A stretch of DNA of 64,000 bases from contig NC_039366.1 of NCBI RefSeq assembly GCF_003573695.1, positions 164,438,339 to 164,502,338 on the forward strand, given 5' to 3'. Under the pieces are notes generated by a model. It searched no databases and was not told the DNA's origin. It saw only the letters and a program-made list of their open reading frames with translations. The stretch comes from Papaver somniferum (taxonomy: Eukaryota > Streptophyta > Magnoliopsida > Ranunculales > Papaveraceae). How positions within the stretch are numbered: the stretch's first letter is position 1; each line of letters begins with the position of its first letter. The position numbers and the translations under genes are program-made. Positions 1-8,934 of the stretch are shown in pieces.

Positions 1-336
1 GGGAATTAGTTGATACTAAATTAATCTAATATCTCAAATTGTGGAAAGAACCTCAATGCAATTCAAGTTCTAACAAAAAAAATAATTTGTTTGTATCTAA
101 TTAGGAAAGAACCTAGACTTAGAATTTTGAGAATTACTTAGGTTGCAAGAAATTATTACTAACATCTTAATTAACCTGGAGATAGATGCCAAAATATAGT
201 ATCTATCAAATACTGACAACTATAAGGCCATAGAGATAAGTGTTGAGATATATCCCAGGTTGAGATCTAGTAAACGAGTTTCAAGTACGTAAATACCTGA
301 AGGTTACCACATAATCACTATCTGACCTGAGACTAA
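1..336. other. Unassigned AT-rich sequence left of LTR J
   Basis: AT-rich sequence with no long ORF and no LTR motif that I recognise. It ends at the TG start of the J LTR at 337, and the five bases before that (ACTAA, 332-336) would be J's target-site duplication if J's other end survives outside the window. There is no tRNA primer-binding site next to J here, so this side is either J's outer flank or J was a solo LTR. Confidence 0.4.
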
Positions 337-603
337 TGAAAATGAGAGGGTACCAAGTACACCACCAACTTTTTCGTTCGACAACCGGTATGGACAAAAC
401 ATAATACAGTTGCAAGTGGATTTAAATCAAGATCCTTGAACAATATATATAGAGAGAGTTTTTCTCTTTCGCTTCCACAATTGATATGTTTAGACTGATA
501 AGGCCATGAACCTAATTGTGTATAAGAGTTCTAAGACGATCTCACAAATCAATATAATCGTATCCAAATCAAGAGGATCTGAATTCTGACAAGTATGAAA
601 CTT
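337..603 (-). repeat. LTR J, left segment (Copia-type, minus orientation)
   Basis: Begins TGAAAATGAGAGGGTACC, which resembles the minus-strand LTR starts at 33094 and 16808. It is cut at 603 by element B and resumes after B's second AACTT copy at 44773. It is a diverged relative of the other Copia-type LTRs. As the outermost host of B and G, it is the oldest insertion that can be ordered in the window. Confidence 0.7.
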
Positions 604-1001
604 TATTAGAGCATTGCTCGGTGGAACTCGCAAGCGTTGCTGTCTCAAGTTTGTTTGTCAATTTTAGTTGATCCAAACTATATACTTGATTTCTAGTCTA
701 CTTATAGTTATGTCTCGGATTAGGATAGAATGTGTAGTTGAGCTTTAGACTTCACGACGTTCACCAATTAAAGACGAATATCTACTGAGGAGCTTGGAGG
801 AACTTCATCAACAAAAGGTATGTGGAGACTAATACATTGTGGTGTTCAAAGCTGGACTAGGTCCTGGGGTTTTATGCATTTGCGGTTTCCTCGTTAACAA
901 AATTTCTCGTGTTTGTGTTATTTCTTTTCCGTATTATATTTTTTTATATAATTGAAATATCACAGGTTGTGTCAGTTGATAAATCCGATCTTGTTTGTTG
1001 G

Positions 1002-3673
1002 TGTTGATGGTGGATTTTCATTTAAGTCTAAAATTGTAAAAAGCCAAAAAATTATGCGCCGACATCCTGCAAAGGATAGAGCCACTGATAAGTGATGAAT
1101 ACTTCTCCACTTTACTAATTCATCCAGGTTGGAGCATGTAGCAACAATCTCTTATACCCTGTGAATTTATAGCGTTATCAATTAATACATGACTAGCCTT
1201 GTATTTCCTGTTCCGCTGAACTCTCATTATTAGTGCGGCATGACGACTGAGTGTTGCTCTCAGCAGAGTAACATGAATCTCAAAACGTTGATAATGAGGT
1301 ATGCACAAAATACTCGTCCAAGCTACATCTCTCGGTGTGTTATACTAGCCCGATTAAACATATTTGAATCTGGACTGTCCATATCAGTCTCAGAAACAAT
1401 CACGGCCACACAAGTCGTCCGCACGATTTAACCAGCCTAGACGATCCTCAGCAGGAGCAGGCTACTACATTAATGACCACCAGCAGGCCCACTTATGCTC
1501 TGGTCGGTCGAATACCTACCATGCCTCCCAAACTACCACCGAACACCATCCTGAAGTTGGATGTCCAGACTGGTATGGAGCAGCTTGGAGGAATCGTACA
1601 AACAAAGGCCGCTTATGGCAGTATCAAGTTCATCATTTCCGTCCAACTTCACCGACGTGGTTGGACGGCGTGGATCAGCCCAAAGCCGGTCGAACAAGCG
1701 CCGTGGTGTACACCGGCGGAACTTCTTCCTACCTGCATGACCGACTCTTCCTTAACCTGACCAGATTGCAATATACGTTTGTCCGAATTTGTGTCAGCGT
1801 GAAGAATTGAGGGTCGCAGGAAATTCCACTAAAGGTCCCAAATTGATCACGACCATCCAATTTCACCGGCATGATTGGATGGCTTAGATCGGAACCATAC
1901 CCACCAGGCAGGTATTGGCGCGTTCACCACCGGCCCAACGTGGGCCCCACATGGTCGGCCTCCCCAAAAGAGAAGCGTGTCTTGCCAATTCGTCCAGCCA
2001 AAGCAGCGTGGACGTGAAACACTAATTAGGGTTTGCAACACATCACATGTGTTGCAAATCAGTCTCAACCATCCATCTTCGCAGGCATAGATGGAGGGTG
2101 TAGATGTAGATTCAAAGGGCCCATAGCATGTCAACACAATCACCGTGGGCCCTCCTACATACATGACTAGTCGGTCAAGACCAACTATGGTTGGTTGTCT
2201 CGATTCGTGCGCCCAAACTAGGCATGGCTACGCGTTTTCAACTGCAAATCGATCTCGACCACTCAACTTTTCCGGACAAATTGAGTGGCTTAGATCACAT
2301 CTTCACAAGACAGTAAGGTACGGACGTGTACACTGGCCTGCCGACTGCACGCCTGACTGATCGGCCAAGACCGACCATGGTTGGTCGTCTCGAAACGCAC
2401 GCCCGAAGTAGGAACGACGTGAAGTCTTCAATTCCTTTGTGGCATGGGATTTCTGTCGCAAATCAATCTCAGCCGCTCCTCTTTGCCAGACAAATTGAGT
2501 GGCTTAGATCGCATCTCCATGGGACAGTGAGGTACAGACACCTACACCAGCATGTCGTCTACACGCATGCCTAATCGTCCCTGCCAAAAACGTGTCCCAT
2601 GCTTGGATTCGACCAAGCTAAAGGTTGGTGTTCTAGCACCTCTTAAACTCTTATCCGACGGTCGCAAATGTGGGTCGCAAGCCATCTCGTCCGTCCAACT
2701 TCACCAGCTTGGACGGTAAGCCTAAGACAGGAGTTAGGCAACCAGTGAGGCATCACCACAATCACCGTCCACCACTCTTCCACACAAAGTGATCGGCCAA
2801 GTCAGGACTTACCTGTACAACCTCCAAACGATCACTCGAAGATGGCTGGACGTGATGCTATTTTAAGATGCTTAATCCGCGACTTATTCCGTTAAGCCTT
2901 AAAACAACGATACTTCACACATGGTGAATATATTAGATGCATTACCTGCATAAAATACACACGATACTTCACAAGTATCGACTTCCTAAATAACTTAGTT
3001 ATTTAATCTAGCATCACATGCTACTTTTTGTGGGTCCCACGATCCACACATTCGAGACATCAAACATGTCACAAACTGGGGGATACTTACTGGGGTATTG
3101 GTCTGGCGGTTTACAGCGTGCAGCGCACAACACGCCATCAAAAGAACGTGTCAGAAAGACATGGACGGTTAGTGATGATGAGAGAAGTGGGCAAGATTGA
3201 TCGTGTGACACTAACACACGAAACTCCACTACTCCATCACTCCACTTTCTCCACTTCCCATGAGAGACGTGGGTTAGGATCAATGACTTGTATAAATAGG
3301 TTCTCCTCCTTATTTCCAAGACAGAACAAGACAACAGAAACCAAGTGTTGATACAACCGTATCCAAACACCAGAACTGATAGCTTACATTCTGCAAGCCA
3401 GTTCAGCTTTCTGATACAAGTCATACACAACCAACACCTCCACAATATCAACACCTTCTTCGCTTCCCTCCCTAAGATCAACCCCATCTCCTTCACTTTG
3501 TGACCGAAGCAAGTCTGGAACGGCCATTTCTTGGTTTAGGCCGGAGTTGTACAGATTGATTTCTCGAATCACAAGCACTCCCGTGCAGTGCATTTGTTTA
3601 GGGTTTAGATTCATTTCTTATCCACACACCCCAAATTACCAAAACCAGCAGAAATAGTTTCCACCCATAAACA
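1002..3673 (+). repeat. Solo LTR of the G/H Ty3-Gypsy family
   Basis: 2672 bp from TGTTGATGGTGG to CCCATAAACA, flanked by perfect GTTGG duplications (997-1001 and 3674-3678). The interrupted sequence, ...TTTGTTGG|ATATAACTTG..., is continuous in B's other LTR near 44512-44530. Both ends match the LTRs of G at 45548 and 52915. No internal region remains, so it arose by LTR-LTR recombination. A TATA box (TATAAATA) lies at 3291-3298. About 190-bp subrepeats occur at 2170-2570. Confidence 0.93.
3291..3298 (+). promoter_or_regulatory. TATA box of the Gypsy-family solo LTR
   Basis: TATAAATA in the context GACTTGTATAAATAGG. The same site is kept at 47508-47515 and 54864-54871 in G, and inverted at 58071-58078 in H. 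Transcription probably starts 25-35 bp downstream; that is inferred. Confidence 0.65.
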
Positions 3674-3927
3674 GTTGGATATAACTTGATTGAGACTTGG
3701 GAATTGGTCTTTGGTACCGTCCAAGTTATTTCTCATATCAATCAGGCTCACAGATTTCTATCTGTTCGATTTGCTGACTGTGTTGATAAAAAGAGATAAC
3801 GCTATTTGATATATTTCTTGATTAAGTCTCACTTTTAAGTTGGTGGTCTCAGAATTATATTGGAGTTTAGTCCATATAGATTGCCGAACGAATTATTGGG
3901 TGTGGTTGTTATACCCCCGCTTTTTCA

Positions 3928-3945
3928 ATTGGTATCAGAGTCGGC
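3928..3945 (+). other. Primer-binding site of B (initiator tRNA-Met)
   Basis: ATTGGTATCAGAGTCGG immediately follows the 5' LTR end CA. TGGTATCAGAG is complementary to the 3' end of plant initiator tRNA-Met, the usual primer of Copia-type elements. It fixes the LTR boundary and the plus orientation. Confidence 0.85.
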
Positions 3946-3959
3946 AAACACACTAAGAC

Positions 3960-4311
3960 CTAATAAGTCTATGTTTGACGCAATCTGATTTTTATGGACG
4001 AGTCTATCTCTAATAACGTACTAGTTTAGAAATTACCAGATGTTTTTCAAAGCTTAAATTCATCTGAGAGAACTGTCACATCTAGGTGAATATCTAAACA
4101 TCCTCGTGATGTAGAAACTGTTGATAACTGGGAAACGCGCTAGAAGAACAGTTGGATGAACTTTCTGACAAAGGTGACACAAATATTGATAGAGATTTTG
4201 ATGAGGAAATCTTAGAGTAGGTTAAGTTATTGAAACCGGTGGAAAATTTGACGACTTCTTCTACCACTCCTTTTCTAACCCATATCTGTTGAGAAAATAA
4301 GAAATTGAGAA
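3960..4311 (+). pseudogene. B gag, first fragment (Copia-type)
   Basis: Degraded reading frame after the primer site. The readable stretch LEEQLDELSDKGDTNIDRD (about 4140-4200) is an acidic, probably coiled segment like the linker of long Copia (SIRE-like) gag proteins. Several in-frame stops are present (for example at LEEQ...EEILE*), and the N-terminal UBN2 part is largely missing. Element A interrupts the frame at 4311/4312, and the same gag continues at 19647 after A's second GAGAA copy. Confidence 0.55.
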
Positions 4312-5324
4312 TGAAAAGCGAGGGTACCCAAATATACCTCAAGCTAAAACTTTTCCTTCCTATAAGTCCTTTCTCCGAAAGTGATTTTCTATGGACTGAA
4401 TCGAGACAATACAACTAATCGGTTCACACTTCGTGTGATCGTCTATGGATACGAGATCGAGACAATACAACAACGAAGTATGTTTACTTGATACAAGGGT
4501 TCAGACTTAACCAAACACAATAGGATTTCTTATCAAGTAAATAGGAATTAACGTTTGTGTAATTTACTTTAATTATAATAAAACAATTATAATCCGGAAG
4601 ATAAAAGTAAATGACACAACAAGATTTTGTTGACGAGGAAAACCGCAAATGCAGAAAAACCCCGGGACCTTGTCCAGAATTGAATACTCGCAGGATTAAG
4701 CCGCTATACAAAATAAACCAACTTCGTGTAGTTGAGACCAAGCAACTAAACCTATAGTTCACCTAGTTCCGTCTGTATTCCCACGGCTCCAACTTATAAA
4801 TAAGTCACGTACTTCGAATAATTCCTTTGGTTCGTATTCCAAACAGTTAAGGAACAACAAATTTGTTTGGTATCAACTCTCTTCAACCAAGTGATATGAG
4901 TCGGACAAAGGCTCTTCTGTTTATCTTAACATAAACTCCTTCGTCAGGTTCTTAGATCTATCTTATGTTCAATTACCCAAAGTAATCATAAGATTTTGCA
5001 ATCAATACCTTTAATCCCAAGGAACCTTATTGATTCCGTTCTACTCAACTATTCTATCCAATCTACCACAAGGATAAACCGATTATAGTGAGATCCTCTT
5101 TTTACCAAAACAAGTATTGTGCACGCACAAATATTTATATAACCAAGTCAAAAATCTTCTGTCTCTTCTTTGTCTTCAAATCTTCTTAGATCTTAAATAA
5201 ACACCTGTGCACAACTACTTGAATCTCTTGTGATCAGTCACACACAAAACGGAGTCTGTTAACAATGGATTATCACAAGATCTTCTTTTGAACTAACAAC
5301 AGTCTAAAGATCCCTGTCGAAACT

Positions 5325-5631
5325 TGTCATGTACCGGTATTGGAAGGAGGTTCCCTTATCACATTTGAGTTAGTTATTAGTTGTTATTAGTTTTTTTTGC
5401 TTTTATCAATTATAAGGGTGCTTATAACACTTGTGATCTTGACCTAGCTATATAAGGCTAGTAAGTCTTTGTAAGGGAATTATCCAATTTATGAATTAAT
5501 GAAATAGAATTTAGTTTAGATCTCTTCTCCCTCTTAGGCTGGTTCTCTGAATCAGATTTCTCTATTCTTCAAAAAGGGGTTTATATCAAATCATGGATCC
5601 AACCTTGTCATGTATAACTAGGTACATGACA
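5325..5631 (+). repeat. 5' LTR of N
   Basis: 307 bp with TGTCATGTACC and GGTACATGACA termini. TATATAAG at 5449-5456 is a good TATA box, followed by a pyrimidine-rich leader (CTCTTCTCCCTCTTAGG). The same box is at 8753-8760 in the 3' copy. Confidence 0.95.
5449..5456 (+). promoter_or_regulatory. TATA box in N 5' LTR
   Basis: TATATAAG in GACCTAGCTATATAAGGC, about 180 bp before the LTR end and repeated in the 3' LTR. Likely the core promoter of N. Confidence 0.6.
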
Positions 5632-5657
5632 ATTGATATCAAGATCTGTTTCGATCC
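5632..5657 (+). other. Decayed primer-binding site of N
   Basis: The LTR end is followed by ATTGATATCAAGATCTG. This aligns with ATTGGTATCAGAGC with two G-to-A changes, so it is best read as a decayed initiator tRNA-Met primer site. G-to-A changes at former CG/CNG-type positions suit silenced, methylated DNA. Confidence 0.6.
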
Positions 5658-6002
5658 ATGAGGGATTCGATGGCAAGGTTCGAGGAAATCACATCAAAAT
5701 TGGAAGAATTGAATACGAAATTGGTAGAAGTGCAGAAGCAACGTGATGATTTAGCATCAACGATGCTTACCAAAGAAGGTTTTTATTCAACAATGGAGAA
5801 ATATTTTGGTAAGAAAAACTGCAGTCATGAAGATCCCGTAGGAGCTTCAAAGATTACTTCGAAGTCATCGGATGAAGAAGATCCTACTAAATCAATTGGA
5901 ATCGAAGACCTAATTCCTTCTTATGTTGCTCTACCCTGTGATTCTGAAGACTTCAGTGTTGTTACATCGGAAGAAGCAAAATCAATTCCTAATTCTGTTT
6001 AG
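5658..6002 (+). CDS. N ORF1: gag-like N-terminal fragment (114 aa)
   Basis: ATG at 5658 lies 27 bp after the 5' LTR end, the normal position for gag. The product begins MRDSMARFEEITSKLEELN, a charged heptad-like segment followed by KLVEVQKQRDDLAS. This is probably a short coiled coil like the N-terminus of plant Ty3/Gypsy gag proteins. It continues with an acidic serine-rich tail (SDEEDPTKS) and a stop at 6000-6002. No gag core or zinc knuckle follows, so it is a truncated gag start. The family assignment rests on position and general composition only. Confidence 0.45.
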   Translation: MRDSMARFEEITSKLEELNTKLVEVQKQRDDLASTMLTKEGFYSTMEKYFGKKNCSHEDPVGASKITSKSSDEEDPTKSIGIEDLIPSYVALPCDSEDFSVVTSEEAKSIPNSV

Positions 6003-6241
6003 CTCAATTCTTCTTCTCAAGTCCTCAATAGGGTTGAATCTCAGAAATTTAACTCAATTTCCGCTGGCGTTGTTAAAGAAAATGATGGTTCATTCGATTG
6101 TGTGAATTGTCCATTTAGTGAAACTGCAAAAACAGATGTTAAGGACTCCACATTGATAAATCAAACCTCAATTGGTGAGTGTTTAAACATTATTCTCAAT
6201 TCTTCTTGTGTCATATTCGATCGTGGAAAAGAGTTTAAAAT

Positions 6242-6757
6242 ATGACAGGGACTTCTCGTTTTGCTATGTGTGATTCTTTGTTTTGGTATGTTTTGGATGA
6301 ATTCTTTGAAGAAGATGTTCAGGAGTCGAATTTTGAACTTGGGTACTGGTCATATTCATGGTTTAGAGATCGAATTGCTTCTATGTTAGATAATGGTGGA
6401 GTTGCTCGTACTGCTTGGCAGATATTTGTTAAAATTCTTCAAAGGGATATTTTGTGTTTGAAGAGCGAAAATGTTGTCAGCCACCAATTGTGTAGTAAGA
6501 AATATTTTTACTCTTGTTTCAACTTTCCTAGCAGAGTATTTGATCGTGGAAAATACAAGGATGGTTCATTTGATAGTGTGAATTCTCTATTTAATGAAGC
6601 TACGAAGGCCACTGCGAATGCTTTCATCAAGATAAGTCAGGTTAAAATTATTGAGGTTAGTTGTGAGGAACTTAAAATCTTAAAGGAGTGTATCATCATT
6701 ATTCACAACAAATTACTTGGTAAGGAATGTTTTACCCTTATTTTTATCTATGTTTGA
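6242..6757 (+). CDS. N cargo ORF, unrecognised (171 aa)
   Basis: Open from 6242 to 6757. Not recognised as any retroelement domain. It has an aromatic-rich first half (DSLFWYVLDEFFEEDVQ, YWSYSWFRDR) and a lysine/isoleucine-rich end (SCEELKILKECIIIIHN). It begins about 240 bp after ORF1 and is followed by another unrecognised frame. A motif, GSFDSVNSLFNE at about 6562-6598, echoes GSFDCVNCPFSE near 6091-6120, so part of this cargo is internally duplicated. It could be a captured host-gene fragment or decayed gag. No function is proposed. Confidence 0.3.
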   Translation: MTGTSRFAMCDSLFWYVLDEFFEEDVQESNFELGYWSYSWFRDRIASMLDNGGVARTAWQIFVKILQRDILCLKSENVVSHQLCSKKYFYSCFNFPSRVFDRGKYKDGSFDSVNSLFNEATKATANAFIKISQVKIIEVSCEELKILKECIIIIHNKLLGKECFTLIFIYV

Positions 6758-6939
6758 ATTTTATTTGATCGTTGCAAGGAAAATGAAACAAATGAGGGGT
6801 GTTATTTTTATGATAGATATAATTCTAAATTCTGCCTTACTTGTTGTTCGGTTGTTCGTAAGGGGTTGTTATTCATGGATGCTTACTGTGATGAATTAGT
6901 TTATGAGCTAATTCCGAAGCTTGGATATACTGCTTAGAT

Positions 6940-7425
6940 TTGCTAATTGAGTATTCAACTGTGTGTTTGCTTGTTCAAAATGGTGATAATCTGTTTTCCA
7001 ATTACAATGGAAAGTGTGTTATTGCACTTACTTTCAAACTGGGATACCCGTTAAAGCTGCTACGGAAGAGCTCGATTACATTCATGCTGGTTACATGGGT
7101 TGAGACTGGTGTTGTTTGTAAGTTGTTATATAAAATACTACAACAGGGTACAGTTTTATGGTCCAGATTGATACTTCATGTGACAGGTAATAAAGAAGCT
7201 AGTATTGTAAGGGAATTCTTTGATCAACTACATCACCATAAATGGAGTTTTTGTGATTCTCTAATCTTACAGTTGGGAGGTGGTTCACAAATATCTTTGA
7301 CGGTCTGTGTTGTTGTGAAGCAGTATAATGATGTATCACAGATCCTCTCAAAGAGACTTACCTGTAAGTCTGTGTTTCTTCTCTTAATGCCAACAAATTT
7401 TGCCATGAGTTTTTGCAGTTTGTGA
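6940..7425 (+). CDS. N cargo ORF, unrecognised (161 aa)
   Basis: Open frame with phrases such as WVETGVVCKLLYKILQQG and NKEASIVREFFDQLHHHKW that look like real protein, but I cannot place them in a family. It overlaps the next ORF by 13 bp. Sequence around 7360-7450 (ACCTGTAAGT ... TTTTTGCAG) has the form of an intron with GT and pyrimidine-AG ends, so genomic exons with introns may have been captured. That is inference. Any original start is unknown, and the first in-frame start was taken. Confidence 0.3.
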   Translation: MLIEYSTVCLLVQNGDNLFSNYNGKCVIALTFKLGYPLKLLRKSSITFMLVTWVETGVVCKLLYKILQQGTVLWSRLILHVTGNKEASIVREFFDQLHHHKWSFCDSLILQLGGGSQISLTVCVVVKQYNDVSQILSKRLTCKSVFLLLMPTNFAMSFCSL

Positions 7426-7988
7426 TCAAATTATGCTTGCTTAATCTCAGGTTGTGCAGTATAGCAAGTGACATTGTTTTTACTTTGTTTTTCACCGAGA
7501 TACCAGAAGAACTTAGCTCTATAGTTTGTGGTAGTAATGATGGTTTTTCTGGCTGGGACGAGTTTCTTGTAAAGGTGGTGAATATCACAGAACTGCTCGT
7601 CATGGTTGATGGTGGTGTGCACATTTATGGATACTTGAGGTGGAAATTCAGATTGTTTATACCTGAGTTATGGAGTGTGCGAAGTGTTACAATGAAAACT
7701 CACTTCTCACTTTTCAGCTTTGACGAAAAATTGACTGCTCATTCTATGAGCCCCGTGGTTACTCTGGTTTACATAGAAGTTGGTTGGAACAGTGGTGATA
7801 ATAATACTCGTGCACCTGGAAGTGAGAATTTTTCCAGCATAGGGTTGTTGTCTTTGTGTTATGCTCGCCTTATATCCTGGTGCCCCTATCATCCTTTATC
7901 GCGGGTATATCCACCACCAAGGGGTTGTATCCAGTTGGGATTTTACAAGGGTTGGGGAGCATTCAGTTCAGGCTCATGGTGTTTATAG
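7413..7988 (+). CDS. N cargo ORF, unrecognised (191 aa)
   Basis: Open frame overlapping the previous one and the next one. Readable parts include TEIPEELSSIVCGSNDGFSG and GWDEFLVKVVNITELLVMVDGG. No domain recognised. The frame changes between neighbouring ORFs suggest either retained introns or one or more frameshifts in a once longer reading frame. Confidence 0.3.
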   Translation: MQFVIKLCLLNLRLCSIASDIVFTLFFTEIPEELSSIVCGSNDGFSGWDEFLVKVVNITELLVMVDGGVHIYGYLRWKFRLFIPELWSVRSVTMKTHFSLFSFDEKLTAHSMSPVVTLVYIEVGWNSGDNNTRAPGSENFSSIGLLSLCYARLISWCPYHPLSRVYPPPRGCIQLGFYKGWGAFSSGSWCL

Positions 7989-8692
7989 CTCTAACTGTGC
8001 TTATGTTTGGGTTATTCTTGCAATGGAAACATGAAGCAATTGGCGGTATTGATCTCCGTTATGTGATGATCAGCATTCCCAGTCAAGTTGGAGATGTTAA
8101 CGAGTCTGCACCAATATTATATCTCACTGCAGCTGCGACTTTCATGTTTCTCATTGTATTCAACTATGTGCGGAGGATCCAAACTGAAGTTTTCAAGCAC
8201 CCTAAAGTTTACTGTAGCTTTACTTCCATGTGTGTTATTCCTTGTCAAATTTTTGTAGCTACAAAGCTAAGGGGGCAACTAAAACATTTCTTGACATACA
8301 AAGTCGAGATGGACGCTGCAAGTGGTGTTTCTATTGGCGCCTACTCAACAGGGAGTTACGAGAATAAAGGGCACATTCACCTTGGGAAAATGAACAGACA
8401 AGAATCAACTCTATTGGTTCACCTTGAGGGAATAATTTCAACTATCAGACTCAAAGGTCAACCAAGAGGGCAGTGGGCAGCTGGGCCTGTTATACATGTG
8501 TTTATGGGCCTCACATGGATTTTCAGTGGTATTGTAGATTCTGGCCTTCTAGTGGGTGACTCTCCATTTTGGAAGTGGTTCATTTATCTCACATCTTTGA
8601 GGACAAGGATGTTTTCAAGAAGGGTGGAATGTCATGTACCGGCATTGGAAGGAGGTGCCCTTATCACATTTGAGTTAGTTATTAGTTGTTAG
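7856..8692 (+). CDS. N cargo ORF running into the 3' LTR (278 aa, unrecognised)
   Basis: The longest frame of N. It has hydrophobic stretches (LMVFIALTVLMFGLFLQW and ILYLTAAATFMFLIVFNYV) that could be membrane segments but may be an artefact of T-rich DNA. The frame crosses the 3' LTR start at 8630 and stops at 8692, so its last 20 or so residues come from the LTR. In another frame just before the LTR, EDKDVFKKGG resembles the tail of Ty3/Gypsy pol polyproteins (LEDKV..KEGG). Function unknown. Confidence 0.3.
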   Translation: MLCSPYILVPLSSFIAGISTTKGLYPVGILQGLGSIQFRLMVFIALTVLMFGLFLQWKHEAIGGIDLRYVMISIPSQVGDVNESAPILYLTAAATFMFLIVFNYVRRIQTEVFKHPKVYCSFTSMCVIPCQIFVATKLRGQLKHFLTYKVEMDAASGVSIGAYSTGSYENKGHIHLGKMNRQESTLLVHLEGIISTIRLKGQPRGQWAAGPVIHVFMGLTWIFSGIVDSGLLVGDSPFWKWFIYLTSLRTRMFSRRVECHVPALEGGALITFELVISC

Positions 8693-8934
8693 TAGTACTT
8701 TAGCTTTTATCAATTATAAGGGTGCTTATAACACTTGTGATCTTGACCTAGCTATATAAGGCTAGTAAGTCTTTGTAAGGGAATTATCCAATTTATGAAT
8801 TAATGAAATAGAATTTAGTTTAGATCTCTTCTCCCTCTTAGGCTGGTTCTCTGAATCAGATTTCTCTATTCTTCAAAAGGGGTTTATATCAAATCCTGGA
8901 TCCAACCTTGTCATGTATAACCAGGTACATGACA
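8630..8934 (+). repeat. 3' LTR of N
   Basis: 305 bp, matching 5325-5631 apart from about ten differences (such as GGTTCCC/GGTGCCC, ACTAGG/ACCAGG and a changed T-run). Preceded by the purine-rich tract AAGAAGGGTGGAA. Followed by AAACT, the second target-site copy. Confidence 0.95.

Larger units (their letters stand above)
604..3927 (+). repeat. 5' LTR of B, internally deleted and interrupted by a solo LTR
   Basis: Starts at 604 and ends TTTTTCA at 3927, just before the primer site. It is interrupted by the Gypsy solo LTR 1002-3673 plus its 5-bp duplication. Its own sequence is about 647 bp against 2494 bp for the 3' LTR: about 1.8 kb is missing at about 829-833, where the U3 (GTGGAGACTAA) is joined straight to the R-like core (TACATTGTGGTG). 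The TATA region is lost, so this LTR probably cannot act as a promoter. Confidence 0.8.
5325..8934 (+). mobile_element. Element N: 3.6-kb non-autonomous LTR retrotransposon carrying unrecognised cargo
   Basis: Flanked by AAACT at 5320-5324 and 8935-8939. Each LTR begins TGTCATGTACC and ends GGTACATGACA, an unusually long and perfect 11-bp terminal inverted repeat. The 5' LTR is 307 bp and the 3' LTR 305 bp, and they differ at roughly ten positions. The interior starts with a decayed tRNA-Met primer site and a gag-like ORF and ends with a Gypsy pol-like tail (EDKDVFKKGG) and the tract AAGAAGGGTGGAA. No RT or integrase lies between. The empty site survives at 17811-17836 in A's other LTR. Confidence 0.95.

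Noticed and set aside
1364..2574. Several 60-150-codon frames in the Gypsy LTRs (also 46000-46900, 53700-54460, 58735-59307)
   Set aside because: They lie in U3 of LTRs upstream of the TATA box and run over subrepeats. Chance frames in GC-richer DNA.
4484..4762. 92-codon minus frame that is repeated at 16981-17259
   Set aside because: Its conservation only reflects that both copies are the two LTRs of element A. The plus 79-codon frames at 8954-9193 and 17835-18074 are rejected for the same reason.
7856..8692. A membrane protein or transporter gene
   Set aside because: Two hydrophobic stretches but no recognisable family. The frame ends inside an LTR and lies within N, so T-rich codons may explain it.
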